Origin: Roseovarius spongiae
GTDB taxonomy: Bacteria; Pseudomonadota; Alphaproteobacteria; Rhodobacterales; Rhodobacteraceae
Direction: 5' to 3'
Length of the DNA: 64,000 nucleotides
NCBI RefSeq assembly: GCF_003651245.1
Contig: NZ_RAPE01000008.1
Span: 1 to 64,000 of the forward strand
The notes below the pieces were generated by a model. That model saw nothing but the letters and a program-made list of their open reading frames with translations. It did not search any database and was not told where the DNA came from. A program made the position numbers and the translations under genes. Below are positions 52,384 to 60,968 of the stretch, piece after piece. Numbering within the stretch: position 1 is the stretch's first letter; every line of letters begins with the position of its first letter.

Positions 52384-53757
52384 ATGACCGAGGCCCTGCC
52401 CCCCTATTTCAACATCGACCCCGACCAGGCGCTCGCCGAACTCGGCGCGCCCGCCGGCACGGAACGTTTCGGCGAGATCGCCGCCGCCTGCACCCGGGGG
52501 CGCGACGACCTCGTGACCCGCGGCCAGGGCGAGGCGGGGCGCAAGGCGCTGCGCCCGTTCTCGACCTGGGAGATCACCAAGTATCTCATCCCCGTCGCCC
52601 AGGCCCATTTCCGCCGCGTGCTCAAGGCCAACCCGGACCTGCCGCAGGGGCGCAGCGAAACGCCCGGCGGGGCCAAGTGGTTCACCCTCGACGAGGTGCT
52701 GGCCCTGCGCGCGCATTTCGGCCGCGAGGGATCGAAGGCCAAGGAGTACCGCCCCTACCGCCCCGCCGGCCTGCCCGCCAAGATCGTCTCGGTCGCCAAT
52801 TTCAAGGGCGGCGTGGGCAAGACCAGCACGGCGGCGCATCTCGCCATGTCCGCGGCGCTCGACGGCTACCGGGTGCTGGTGGTCGATCTCGATTCCCAAG
52901 GCTCGATGACCTCGATCTTCGGCGGCCGCGTCGAGGATGAATGGGGCACCGTCTTTCCGCTGCTGGCGCGCCACTACGCGATGCAGGCGCAGGCCGACAA
53001 CCAGGCGCGCGCCGCCCGCGGCGAGGCTCCGCAGCCGCTCGACGACACGCTGGGCGAGGCGCTGGGGATCACCGCGCAGGATCTCATCCAGCCGACCCAC
53101 TGGCCCAATATCGACCTGATCGGCGCGCAGCTGAACCTCTACTGGGCCGAATTTCAGGTGCCCGTCTGGCGCATGGCCGCGCGCGGCTGGAAGCTCTGGG
53201 ACGCGCTCACCGACCGGCTGGCGGCGGACGGGGTGCTGGACGCCTATGACATCGTCTTCGTCGACACGCCCCCGGCGCTTGGCTATCTCACCATCAACGG
53301 GCTGGCGGCGGCCGACATCCTGCTGGTGCCGCTCGGCGCTTCCTTCCTAGAATTCGACTCTACGGGGCGCTTTTTTGACATGCTGCACGCGACATTTTCC
53401 TCGATCGAGGAGGGCGAGAACATGGCCGCCCGCGCGCTGGGGCGCGAGGGGCTGGCGTTTGAATGGGACGCGGTGCGCGCGGTGGTCACGCGCTATGACG
53501 GCGCGCAGCAGGCCGAGCTCGCCGCGCTGATGCAGGCCTATCTCGGCCCCGTGCTCAGCCCCCACCGGCAGGACTTCACCGCCCTGATCGGCCAGGCCGG
53601 CGAAAGCGTGAGCGGCATCTACGAGGCCGATTACCGCGATTTCAACCGCGAAACCTACGTGCGCGGCCGCCAGACGTTCGACGCGACCTACGCCGCCTTC
53701 AAGCGGCTTCTGATCGGCGCCTGGCGGCGCGACGAGACGCGGCGCGAAGCCGCCTGA
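52384..53757 (+). CDS. parA: ParA-type plasmid partition ATPase
   Basis: A 457-aa Walker-type partition ATPase of the long (type Ia) class. Residues about 55-115 carry an N-terminal DNA-binding segment (FSTWEITKYLIPVAQAHFRR, TPGGAKWFTLDEVLALRAHF). The deviant Walker A is NFKGGVGKTSTAAHLAM, Walker A' is VLVVDLDSQGSM, and Walker B is YDIVFVDTPPALGYLTING. ParA moves plasmid copies apart and, in this class, represses its own operon through its N-terminal domain. It is followed by parB 19 bp downstream. The iteron origin lies upstream. Confidence 0.94.
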   Translation: MTEALPPYFNIDPDQALAELGAPAGTERFGEIAAACTRGRDDLVTRGQGEAGRKALRPFSTWEITKYLIPVAQAHFRRVLKANPDLPQGRSETPGGAKWFTLDEVLALRAHFGREGSKAKEYRPYRPAGLPAKIVSVANFKGGVGKTSTAAHLAMSAALDGYRVLVVDLDSQGSMTSIFGGRVEDEWGTVFPLLARHYAMQAQADNQARAARGEAPQPLDDTLGEALGITAQDLIQPTHWPNIDLIGAQLNLYWAEFQVPVWRMAARGWKLWDALTDRLAADGVLDAYDIVFVDTPPALGYLTINGLAAADILLVPLGASFLEFDSTGRFFDMLHATFSSIEEGENMAARALGREGLAFEWDAVRAVVTRYDGAQQAELAALMQAYLGPVLSPHRQDFTALIGQAGESVSGIYEADYRDFNRETYVRGRQTFDATYAAFKRLLIGAWRRDETRREAA

Positions 53758-53776
53758 ACGCCCCGAGGAGAGCCCG

Positions 53777-54814
53777 ATGGCCAAGCGCAAGAGACTGACG
53801 CCGCCCACCCCCGAAGAGGTGGCTTCGGGTGCAACCGGGTCGAAAAAGGGGCTTGCCCCCGGCGCCGTGACGGGCGTGGGCCCCGCCCTGTCGCCCGGTC
53901 CCGCGCAACGCGCCCCGATCGCCGACATGGCTGGCGCCGCCGCCGCCAGCGCGGCGCTCGAAGAGGTCGCCGCCGAGCTCGAAGCCGCGCGCAGCGAGGG
54001 GCGGCTGGTGCGGGCGCTGCCGGTCGGGATCGTCGATGCGGGGCACCTGATGCGCGACCGCATCACCCACGCCGTCGACGAGGGCGAGATGCAGAGCCTG
54101 ATCGACAGCCTCAAGGCGCGCGGCCAGCAGACCCCGATCGAGGTGGCCGAAACCGCGCCGGGACAGTACGGGCTGATCTCAGGCTGGCGGCGGCTGGTGG
54201 CGCTGCGTTATCTCTACCAAGAGACGGGCGATCCGCGCTTCGCCAACGTCCAGGCCCTGGTCCGCCATCCCGAGAGCGCGGCGGAGGCCTATGTCGCGAT
54301 GGTCGAGGAAAACGAGATCCGCGCCGGGCTGAGCTATTTCGAGCGCGCGCAGATCGTCACCAAGACCGTCGGTGAAAGGGTCTACGACACCGAGAAAGAG
54401 GCCCTGAAGGGCCTTTTCGGCTCTGCCAGCCGCGCCAAGCGCTCAAAGATCAAGAGCTTCATCCCCGTCACCCGCATCCTCGGCCCGCACCTCGAATTCC
54501 CCACCGCCATCGGCGAACGCCTGGGCCTGCGCCTCTCGGCGCGCCTCGAGGCGGAAGACGGCTTTGCCGAGCGGCTGATCGCCGAACTGGAAGAGGTGGC
54601 GCCACAGACGGAAGCGGCGGAACTGGCCCTGCTCGACCGGGCCGTGGCGGCGCGCGAGACGCGCGAGGCGGGCCGCAAGGAAACCGCCCGCCCGCGCGGC
54701 GAGGAGATCGCCCCGGACCTCTGGCTCAGCCGCGACGCGAAGGGTCTGCGCCTCAGCGGCAAGGGTCTGACCGACGCGGTCGAGGCCCGCTTGCGCGCCG
54801 TTCTCGGCGCCTGA
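53777..54814 (+). CDS. parB: ParB-type plasmid partition protein
   Basis: A 345-aa protein. The ParB/Srx nuclease-like domain runs about residues 78-170, with QQTPIEVAE, GLISGWRRLVALRYL and the conserved MVEENEIRAGLSYFERAQIV, and is followed by a helix-turn-helix around KEALKGLFGSASRAKRSKIKSF. A C-terminal dimerisation segment closes the protein. It binds parS sites and activates ParA. Two identical-core palindromes, one starting three bases after its stop codon, are the probable binding sites. Confidence 0.93.
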   Translation: MAKRKRLTPPTPEEVASGATGSKKGLAPGAVTGVGPALSPGPAQRAPIADMAGAAAASAALEEVAAELEAARSEGRLVRALPVGIVDAGHLMRDRITHAVDEGEMQSLIDSLKARGQQTPIEVAETAPGQYGLISGWRRLVALRYLYQETGDPRFANVQALVRHPESAAEAYVAMVEENEIRAGLSYFERAQIVTKTVGERVYDTEKEALKGLFGSASRAKRSKIKSFIPVTRILGPHLEFPTAIGERLGLRLSARLEAEDGFAERLIAELEEVAPQTEAAELALLDRAVAARETREAGRKETARPRGEEIAPDLWLSRDAKGLRLSGKGLTDAVEARLRAVLGA

Positions 54815-54816
54815 GG

Positions 54817-54836
54817 ATGTTTCGCGCGCGAAACAT
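54817..54836. other. parS: parS-like palindrome 1
   Basis: A perfect 20-bp palindrome, ATGTTTCGCGCGCGAAACAT, beginning three bases after the parB stop codon. The position next to parB and the presence of a second copy 294 bp downstream make it the probable ParB-binding centromere site. Confidence 0.75.
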
Positions 54837-54867
54837 TTGCCTCAGGTTTGCCTCTGCCTTCAAGCTC

Positions 54868-55057
54868 CGTAATGCTCCCGATACCAGTCCACGGGGCGCT
54901 GGACGCCGGCGCGAAAGTCGGTCCGGGGCGATGGCCGGTCAGATGATGCAGCAGGTCCGCATCGGCCTAGGTCGCGGGCACGTCATCTTTTCCAGCGCGC
55001 CGATGAAGTCCAATAGCCGCAGGTTGTCGGAATTGCCGATATTGACCACGTGCTAGG
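54868..55057 (-). pseudogene. Remnant of a nucleotide-sugar epimerase gene (3' end)
   Basis: On the minus strand one frame reads HVVNIGNSDNLRLLDFIGALE, a second gives DDVPAT-stop-ADADLLHHLTGHRP, and a third gives RTDFRAGVQRPVDWYREHYG. In order these match the C-terminal part of extended short-chain epimerases such as UDP-glucuronate 4-epimerase. A stop codon, a deletion after the first segment and at least one frameshift show decay. It sits between the two parS-like sites, where it can persist without function. Confidence 0.75.
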
Positions 55058-55110
55058 GGGCCGCCGATGACAGGCTGTCGCCCGGCGCGATGGTCTCCGC
55101 GCTGTCCGGG

Positions 55111-55128
55111 TGTTTCGCGCGCGAAACA
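55111..55128. other. parS: parS-like palindrome 2
   Basis: TGTTTCGCGCGCGAAACA, an 18-bp perfect palindrome with the same core as the site after parB. It lies beyond the epimerase remnant and 270 bp before the yjbH start. Confidence 0.72.
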
Positions 55129-55397
55129 TTTCATGCCGTATGCGTCTGGTGCGCGGAGGTGGACGAATCGCGCCCGCCTTTGGCCACGGCGAAATGCTGT
55201 CGGGCACCCGGTTTTGCGCGAAGATCCGCTGGGTTTCGCGCCTTCTGCGGGGATGGCTTTGCGGCTCGCCGGAAAACCGTGACGATCCTGCACCGCATCC
55301 GAATAAAACCAATCGGCCGGATACTGAATCGACCTATGGTTTCACCTGTTGAGTGTTTAAGGTCCACCAAAAGCAAGAAGAGACGTGAGGATACGAG

Positions 55398-57545
55398 GTG
55401 ATCGGCAAGCATCCTGTGGTTATTGCCGCGACGGCCACTTTGGTCGCTGCCGCCCCCGTTTTGGGTGTTGCAGAAGACCTGATGACGGCCCGCACCAACA
55501 GCTACGGCACGCCCGGCGGGCTGATCGACATGCCCACCGCCGAAATGGCCCCCGAGGGGCAGCTTTCGACGACCGTGTCGGCCTACGGGCTGGGCCGCAA
55601 CAACCAGACCACGCGCACCACGCTCACCTTCCAGGTGCTGCCCCGGCTCAGCGCGTCCTTCCGCTATTCCGGCATCGGCGGGCTGGTTTCGACACCGGGC
55701 CGGCCGGCCTTCACCACGCTTTACGACCGCAGCTTCGACCTGCGCTACCGCGTCCTCGACGAGACCCGCTGGCGGCCCGCAGTGGCGGTCGGCCTGCGGG
55801 ATTTCATCGGCACCGGCATCTACAGCGGCGAATACATCGTCGCCACCAAGTCGCTGGGCGATCGGCTGCGCTTTTCCGGCGGCGTCGGCTGGGGGCGGCT
55901 TGGCAGTTATGCGAGCTTCGGCAGCACCGGCTCGCGCCCCAACGTGACGCTGGGCCAGGGCGGCATCCCGACCTATGACCGCTGGTTCCGCGGCGACGTG
56001 GCGGCCTTTGGCGGCGTCTCCTTCCAGGCGACCGAGCGGCTGAGCTTCGCGGCGGAATATTCCTCGGACGCCTATGACCGCGAGGTCAGGGACGGCAACA
56101 TCACGCGGCGCAGCCCGTGGAACTTCGCCGCGAGCTACAAGCTGAGCGAGGCGGTCCGGCTCAGCGCCTATTCGCTCTACGGGGACGAGGTCGGGGTGAA
56201 CTTCACCATCTCGCTCAACGCGCGCAAGCCGGCGGTCAAGGGCGGGATCGAGGGCGCGCCGCTGCCCGTCGCGCCGCGCGCGCCGGGCGCCGCCGCCGAT
56301 CTAGGCTGGACCGCGGACCAGACGCGCGCCGCGGGCTCCATCGCCTCGGCCAGGAAGCTGCTGGCGCGCGACGGCATCGTGCTGCACGCCGTCTCGCTCG
56401 AGCCGCGCCGTGTGCATGTGCAGATCCGCAACACCCGCTACGGCATGCGCGCCCAGGCGCTCGGGCGCACCGCCCGCGCGCTGAGCCGCACCCTGCCCGC
56501 CTCGGTCGAAACGTTCACCATCACGCAGGTGGTGGACGGCGTGCCCACCAGCGCAACCACGTTCTCGCGCTCCGATCTCGAGCGGCTGGAAAACGCCCCC
56601 GCGGCCGAGATCCTCGCCGCAGCCCAGTTCACCGACGGCGCCGTCGCCGGGCCGGAACCGACCCTGCTGCCCGATGCCTATCCGCGCTTCGACTACGGCC
56701 TCGGCCCCTACCTGCGCTTCTCGGTCTTCGATCCGGAAAACCCGATCCGCTACAATGCCGGCATCCGCGCCAAGGCCGAATACCACTTCGCGCCCGGCTG
56801 GACGCTGGCTGGCTCGCTGTCGCAGAAACTGGTCGGCAACCTCGATTCGGTGTCCCTGCCCGGCCCCTCGGGACTGCCGCGGGTGCGCTCGAACGTGGCT
56901 CTCTACAACCAGACCGACACGCCGACGATCGACTACCTGACGCTGGCGAAATACGGCCGCCCCGCCAAGGACGTCTACAGCCGCTTCACTCTGGGCTATC
57001 TCGAACGCATGTATGCCGGCGCCTCGGCCGAGGTGCTGTGGAAACCGGTCGACAGCCGCTTTGCGCTCGGGGCCGAGGTCAACTACGTGCTGCCGCGCGA
57101 TTACGACCAGCAGTTCGGCACCCGCACGCGGGCCACCGCCACCGGGGTGATCCCGGAATGGAACGGGCATGTCTCGGCCTATTACGACATCGGCTACGGG
57201 TTTCACACGCAGCTTGACGCGGGCCGCTACCTCGCCGGGGACTGGGGCGCGACGCTGTCCATCGACCGCGTCTTCGCCAACGGCTGGAGCGTGGGCGCCT
57301 ACGCCACCAAGACCAACGTGAGCTCGGCCACCTTCGGCGAGGGCTCCTTCGACAAGGGCATCCGCATCGTGATCCCAATCGCCTGGGGCACCGGCACGCC
57401 GTCCCTGCAGAAATCCGAAACGGTGCTGAAGTCGCTGTCGCGCGACGGCGGCGCGCGGCTCGAGGTGAACGGGCGGCTCTACGAGCGGATCAAGGACACC
57501 CACCGCCCGGAAATGGCCAAGAGCTGGGGGAAATTCTGGAGATGA
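55398..57545 (+). CDS. yjbH: YjbH-type outer-membrane exopolysaccharide protein
   Basis: A 715-aa protein starting at GTG 55398 (GAGGATACGAG upstream). After a signal peptide (VVIAATATLVAAAPVLGVA) it has TNSYGTPGGLIDMPTAEMAPEGQL, the typical YjbH/GfcD opening, then long amphipathic strands of a double barrel. Examples are LDLRYRVLDETRWRPAVAVG near residue 115 and RAKAEYHFAPGWTLAGSLSQ in the second half. Size matches YjbH of E. coli (about 700 aa). Such proteins work in export or assembly of exopolysaccharide. Its stop overlaps the yjbF start by 4 bp. Confidence 0.9.
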   Translation: MIGKHPVVIAATATLVAAAPVLGVAEDLMTARTNSYGTPGGLIDMPTAEMAPEGQLSTTVSAYGLGRNNQTTRTTLTFQVLPRLSASFRYSGIGGLVSTPGRPAFTTLYDRSFDLRYRVLDETRWRPAVAVGLRDFIGTGIYSGEYIVATKSLGDRLRFSGGVGWGRLGSYASFGSTGSRPNVTLGQGGIPTYDRWFRGDVAAFGGVSFQATERLSFAAEYSSDAYDREVRDGNITRRSPWNFAASYKLSEAVRLSAYSLYGDEVGVNFTISLNARKPAVKGGIEGAPLPVAPRAPGAAADLGWTADQTRAAGSIASARKLLARDGIVLHAVSLEPRRVHVQIRNTRYGMRAQALGRTARALSRTLPASVETFTITQVVDGVPTSATTFSRSDLERLENAPAAEILAAAQFTDGAVAGPEPTLLPDAYPRFDYGLGPYLRFSVFDPENPIRYNAGIRAKAEYHFAPGWTLAGSLSQKLVGNLDSVSLPGPSGLPRVRSNVALYNQTDTPTIDYLTLAKYGRPAKDVYSRFTLGYLERMYAGASAEVLWKPVDSRFALGAEVNYVLPRDYDQQFGTRTRATATGVIPEWNGHVSAYYDIGYGFHTQLDAGRYLAGDWGATLSIDRVFANGWSVGAYATKTNVSSATFGEGSFDKGIRIVIPIAWGTGTPSLQKSETVLKSLSRDGGARLEVNGRLYERIKDTHRPEMAKSWGKFWR

Positions 57546-58243
57546 CCTTCGCCCCGCTCATCCGCGCCGCCTGTCTCGGGCTGGCCTGCATCACCCTCGC
57601 TGCGTGCAGCAATCGCGCCGGCGGCGACGTCAACGCGCTCACCGTGGCGCAGGGCGTCTTCAAGAGCCTATTCGAGCGCGGCGGCGCCTCCGCGCCCGCC
57701 CCGGACGAGGTGGCCCGCCAGGCGGCGGGCGCGCTGGCCTCGACCACGGGGCGGGTGATCGTCGTGGCGATCCCCGAGCGCGACGTGCTCACCGTCATGC
57801 AGGAGATCGAGCGCAACGGCCCCTATATCACCTTCGGCACCGCCGACCGGCGCAGCATCACCCTGAAAGGCGGCATGGTGACGGCGACCCGGGGGCTTGG
57901 CAATGACCTCATGTCGGCGGACGTGGACGCCGTCACGGCGCTGATCCGGCGCGGCGAAACGGATGCGACGCGCCGCGTGAACCGCTATCTCGACGGCGAG
58001 AACCGGACCATCTCGCTCGCGCCCTGGTGCCAGGTCAAGCCGGCGGGCCCCGGCGCGGTGGCCCTGGGCGAAGTGCAGGCGCGCACCACGCGGATGCTCG
58101 AATCCTGCCTCGCCGACACGGGATCCGCCGACACGGCGTCGTTCCAGAACAGCTACCAGGTGGACGGCGCCGGACGCATCGTGCAGTCGCGCCAATGGAT
58201 CAGCCCGCTCAACGGGTATATCGTGATCCAGTCGCTGCGGTGA
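57542..58243 (+). CDS. yjbF: YjbF/GfcB family lipoprotein
   Basis: A 233-aa lipoprotein; the signal peptide ends ITLAACSNRAGG, giving a good lipobox (LAAC). The mature part follows the YjbF/GfcB pattern, with ALTVAQGVFKSLFERG, GTADRRSITLKGGMVTATRGLGNDLMSADV and a C-terminal RIVQSRQWISPLNGYIVIQS. In E. coli YjbF and YjbH are products of one operon; here the order is reversed (H before F) and yjbE and yjbG are missing. It probably interacts with YjbH in the periplasm. Confidence 0.88.
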   Translation: MTFAPLIRAACLGLACITLAACSNRAGGDVNALTVAQGVFKSLFERGGASAPAPDEVARQAAGALASTTGRVIVVAIPERDVLTVMQEIERNGPYITFGTADRRSITLKGGMVTATRGLGNDLMSADVDAVTALIRRGETDATRRVNRYLDGENRTISLAPWCQVKPAGPGAVALGEVQARTTRMLESCLADTGSADTASFQNSYQVDGAGRIVQSRQWISPLNGYIVIQSLR

Positions 58244-58394
58244 CGCGGGCGCGGTGACCGGGCCGTTCTTGCGGCCCTGAAGTAACAGCAGCGGGCCTTT
58301 CCCGGGCGACGGCGTCCCGGCGGCTTGAAAGACAGGGGCGATTCCGGGCTAATCTGCCGGACGGGACTGCCGGAACCAGGACGGGGACGAACAC

Positions 58395-59747
58395 ATGTTG
58401 AAACATCTGGCGCTGGCCATCGGGCTTGTTACGCTGACGGGCTGCGGGGTCGCCTATATCTCGCCCCGGGTGACGGCCGAGGAGGACAAGGTGCGGGTCG
58501 TGCCGCTCACCGCCGATTCCGTGCGGGTCGCCAACGGCTCTCCTTACCGGCCCAGGGAAATCCCGGCCGCATTCTTCGCCAACGCGGGCGGCGGCAGCGG
58601 GCTGCGCGGCGCGGGGGGCGCGCCCGCGCCCTCGATCGACCGGCAGAACCGCCCCGCCTCGATGGAGACGCGCGTTCCGCCCGCCGTCAATCCCGGCCCC
58701 TACGAGATCGGCGTCGGCGACGTGGTCCTGCTGGCCACCAAGACCGCCGGCAACACCGTCGAGGAGCTGAGCGGCCTCCTGGCGGCGCAGAACGCGCGCC
58801 AAGGCTATACCGTGCAGGACGACGGCGCGATCGCCATTCCCGACGTGGGCCGCGTGCAGGTCGCCGGGCTCACGCTCGAGGAGGCCGAGGCGCAGCTCTT
58901 CCAGAGCCTGGTCGAGAACCAGATCGACCCGAGCTTCAGCCTCGAGATCGCCGAGTTCAACTCGCGCCGCGTGGCCATCGGCGGCGCGGTCGGCCAGCCC
59001 ACGGTCGCCCCGGTCACGCTGACGCCGCTCACGCTCGACGCGGCGCTGGCGGCAGCGGGCGGGATCAGAACAGAGGATCTCGACTACGCCTCGATCCGCA
59101 TCTACCGCGACGGGTCGCTCTACCAGATCCCGCTCAATGAATACCTGCGCCGCCCGAACCTGCAGAAGACCCGGCTGGTCGACGGCGACAGCGTCTTTGT
59201 CGACACCGAATACGAGCTGGACAAGGCGCAGGCCTATTTCCAGGAACAGATCGCGCTGGCGCAGTTCCGCCAGCAAGGCCGCGTGCAGGCGCTGGCCGAG
59301 CTCAACGCCGAGGTCAGCCTGCGCCGCGAGGCGCTGAACGAGGCGCGCGGCAATTTCCGCGACCGGATCGAGCTGGACGCGGTGGATCGCGATTACGTCT
59401 ATCTCACCGGCGAAGTGACCCGGCCCAGCCGCTTCGCCCTGCCCTTCGGGCGCGAGGCGACCCTGGCGGACGCGCTGTTCGACAGTGAGGGGTTCGACAA
59501 CGAGACGGCCAACCCGAGCCAGCTCTACGTGATGCGCGGCTCGCCCGAGCCGGGCCGGCCCGATCTCGTCACCGCCTGGCATCTGAACGGGTCGAACGCG
59601 AGCAACATGATCCTCGCGACGCGGATGCAGCTGCGGCCCAACGACGTGGTGTTCATCGCCGAACAGCCGATCACCCGCTGGAACCGCGTGCTGAACCAGT
59701 TCGTGCCCTCGCTGATCACCTCGGGCACCGCGATCGCGACCCAGTAA
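58395..59747 (+). CDS. wza: Wza-like outer-membrane polysaccharide export protein
   Basis: A 450-aa lipoprotein (GLVTLTGCGVAYISP lipobox) of the OPX family. The polysaccharide-export domain starts PGPYEIGVGDVVLLATKT and includes VQDDGAIAIPDVGRVQVAGLTLEEAEAQL; SLBB-type domains follow (VAIGGAVGQPTVAPVTLTP; VYLTGEVTRPSRFALPFGR), and the end (VLNQFVPSLITSGTAIATQ) can form the membrane helix of the pore. It should pair with the Wzc-like kinase at 47859. It has its own gap of 150 bp after yjbF. Confidence 0.9.
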   Translation: MLKHLALAIGLVTLTGCGVAYISPRVTAEEDKVRVVPLTADSVRVANGSPYRPREIPAAFFANAGGGSGLRGAGGAPAPSIDRQNRPASMETRVPPAVNPGPYEIGVGDVVLLATKTAGNTVEELSGLLAAQNARQGYTVQDDGAIAIPDVGRVQVAGLTLEEAEAQLFQSLVENQIDPSFSLEIAEFNSRRVAIGGAVGQPTVAPVTLTPLTLDAALAAAGGIRTEDLDYASIRIYRDGSLYQIPLNEYLRRPNLQKTRLVDGDSVFVDTEYELDKAQAYFQEQIALAQFRQQGRVQALAELNAEVSLRREALNEARGNFRDRIELDAVDRDYVYLTGEVTRPSRFALPFGREATLADALFDSEGFDNETANPSQLYVMRGSPEPGRPDLVTAWHLNGSNASNMILATRMQLRPNDVVFIAEQPITRWNRVLNQFVPSLITSGTAIATQ

Positions 59748-59757
59748 AGCGGGCAAT

Positions 59758-59792
59758 CGGCCCGGGCGTGTGGGTGTTAACGCGCCCCGGGC
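59758..59792 (+). terminator. Hairpin after the wza-like gene, weak terminator candidate
   Basis: GCCCGGG and CCCGGGC arms, extended with a bulge toward CGTG/CGCG, enclose the loop TGGGTGTTAA about 12 bp past the wza stop. No T-run follows, so termination efficiency is doubtful. The 110 bp beyond it, up to the E1-alpha start, probably contain the promoter of the next operon. Confidence 0.35.
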
Positions 59793-59900
59793 TGGTCAGC
59801 ATTATGAGAATGTGATGGAAACATCCCAAATCCGTGGCGGGCTTTTTTGTGGTTCGGCTTTTCGCGGGTATTGTTTGGAACCTATAGGTAGGAAGAGCAC

Positions 59901-60965
59901 ATGAAGCCGACCTTCCACAAACTTCATCGCTCCACGCTAGGCGATCTCGTTGAACCCGGGGCGTATAGGGATCCCGTCCGCATCGGCAACCGGTCGCGCG
60001 AGGCGCTGCTGGAGGATCTGGCCTGCATGTTGCGCATCCGCAAAACCGAAGAGCAGGTCGGCACGCTGGCTGAACAGGGTATCGTCAAGACGCCGATCCA
60101 CCTCGCCATCGGGCAGGAGGCGATCCCGGTGGGGCTGTCGCGCCACCTGCGCCCGAGCGATGCGGTCTTTGGTGGGCATCGCAGTCACGCGCATTATCTG
60201 GCACTGGGCGGTGATCTGGACGGACTCATCGCCGAAATCATGTGCCGCGAGACCGGTGTCGCCTCGGGGCGGGGCGGGTCCATGCATCTGATCGACCGCG
60301 CCCGCGGTTTCGCGGGGTCGGTGCCGCTGGTGGGGGCGACGATTCCGCTGGGTGTCGGGGCCGCGCTCGCGCTCAAGATGGACGGGCAGGGCGGTGTCGG
60401 GGTCTGTTATTTCGGTGACGGCGCCTGCGAGGAAGGCGTGCTGCACGAGAGCCTGAACCTCGCGCGGGTACTGAATGCGCCGGCCATCTTCGTGGCCGAG
60501 AACAATCTCTATTCCAGCCATCTGGATATCGCGCAGCGCCAGCCGAACGACCGTCTGGCGCGCTTTGCCGAGGCCCATGACATGCGCGCGCGCACCGTCG
60601 ACGGCAACGATGTCTGCGCCGTGGCGGCCGCCGCCGAAGAACTGGTCGGAGCGGCGCGCGCCGGCGACGGTCCGGGGTTTCTCGAGGTGATCACCTATCG
60701 CTGGCGTGGCCATGTCGGCCCGGACGCCAATATCGACGTCGGCCTGCGTCGCAGCGCCACCGAGGTCGCTGCGTGGAAGAAGCGCGACCCAATCGCCCGG
60801 CTGGCCAGCGCATTGATCGCGGATGGCGCGCTGGACGAAGCGGGCTATGACGTGCTGAAGCAGCAGGAGCTGGAGCGCGTGAACGCGGCCATCGCCGCCG
60901 CCGAGGGTGCGGGCTTCCCTGATCCGGCCACGCTTCTCGATCACGTCTACAGCGAAGGGGCCTGA
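59901..60965 (+). CDS. Thiamine-diphosphate-dependent dehydrogenase E1, alpha subunit-like
   Basis: A 354-aa protein of the E1-alpha family. The thiamine-diphosphate motif runs from GDGACEEGV to the NN of FVAENN, and the substrate-side GHRSHAHYLALGGDL, SGRGGSMHL and TYRWRGHVGPDANID are typical. E1 decarboxylates a 2-oxo acid, normally pyruvate, and hands the two-carbon unit to an E2 lipoyl domain. No E2 or E3 is encoded here, and neighbours are glycan genes. A role in a sugar-modifying reaction (two-carbon transfer to a keto sugar, as reported for AviB1/AviB2 of avilamycin synthesis) is a reasonable inference. It is 3 bp from the beta-subunit gene. Confidence 0.86.
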   Translation: MKPTFHKLHRSTLGDLVEPGAYRDPVRIGNRSREALLEDLACMLRIRKTEEQVGTLAEQGIVKTPIHLAIGQEAIPVGLSRHLRPSDAVFGGHRSHAHYLALGGDLDGLIAEIMCRETGVASGRGGSMHLIDRARGFAGSVPLVGATIPLGVGAALALKMDGQGGVGVCYFGDGACEEGVLHESLNLARVLNAPAIFVAENNLYSSHLDIAQRQPNDRLARFAEAHDMRARTVDGNDVCAVAAAAEELVGAARAGDGPGFLEVITYRWRGHVGPDANIDVGLRRSATEVAAWKKRDPIARLASALIADGALDEAGYDVLKQQELERVNAAIAAAEGAGFPDPATLLDHVYSEGA

Positions 60966-60968
60966 GCC

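Noticed and set aside
58265..58282. GGGCCG/CGGCCC hairpin after yjbF as a terminator
   Set aside because: The stem is short and there is no T-run; it may be chance in high-GC DNA.
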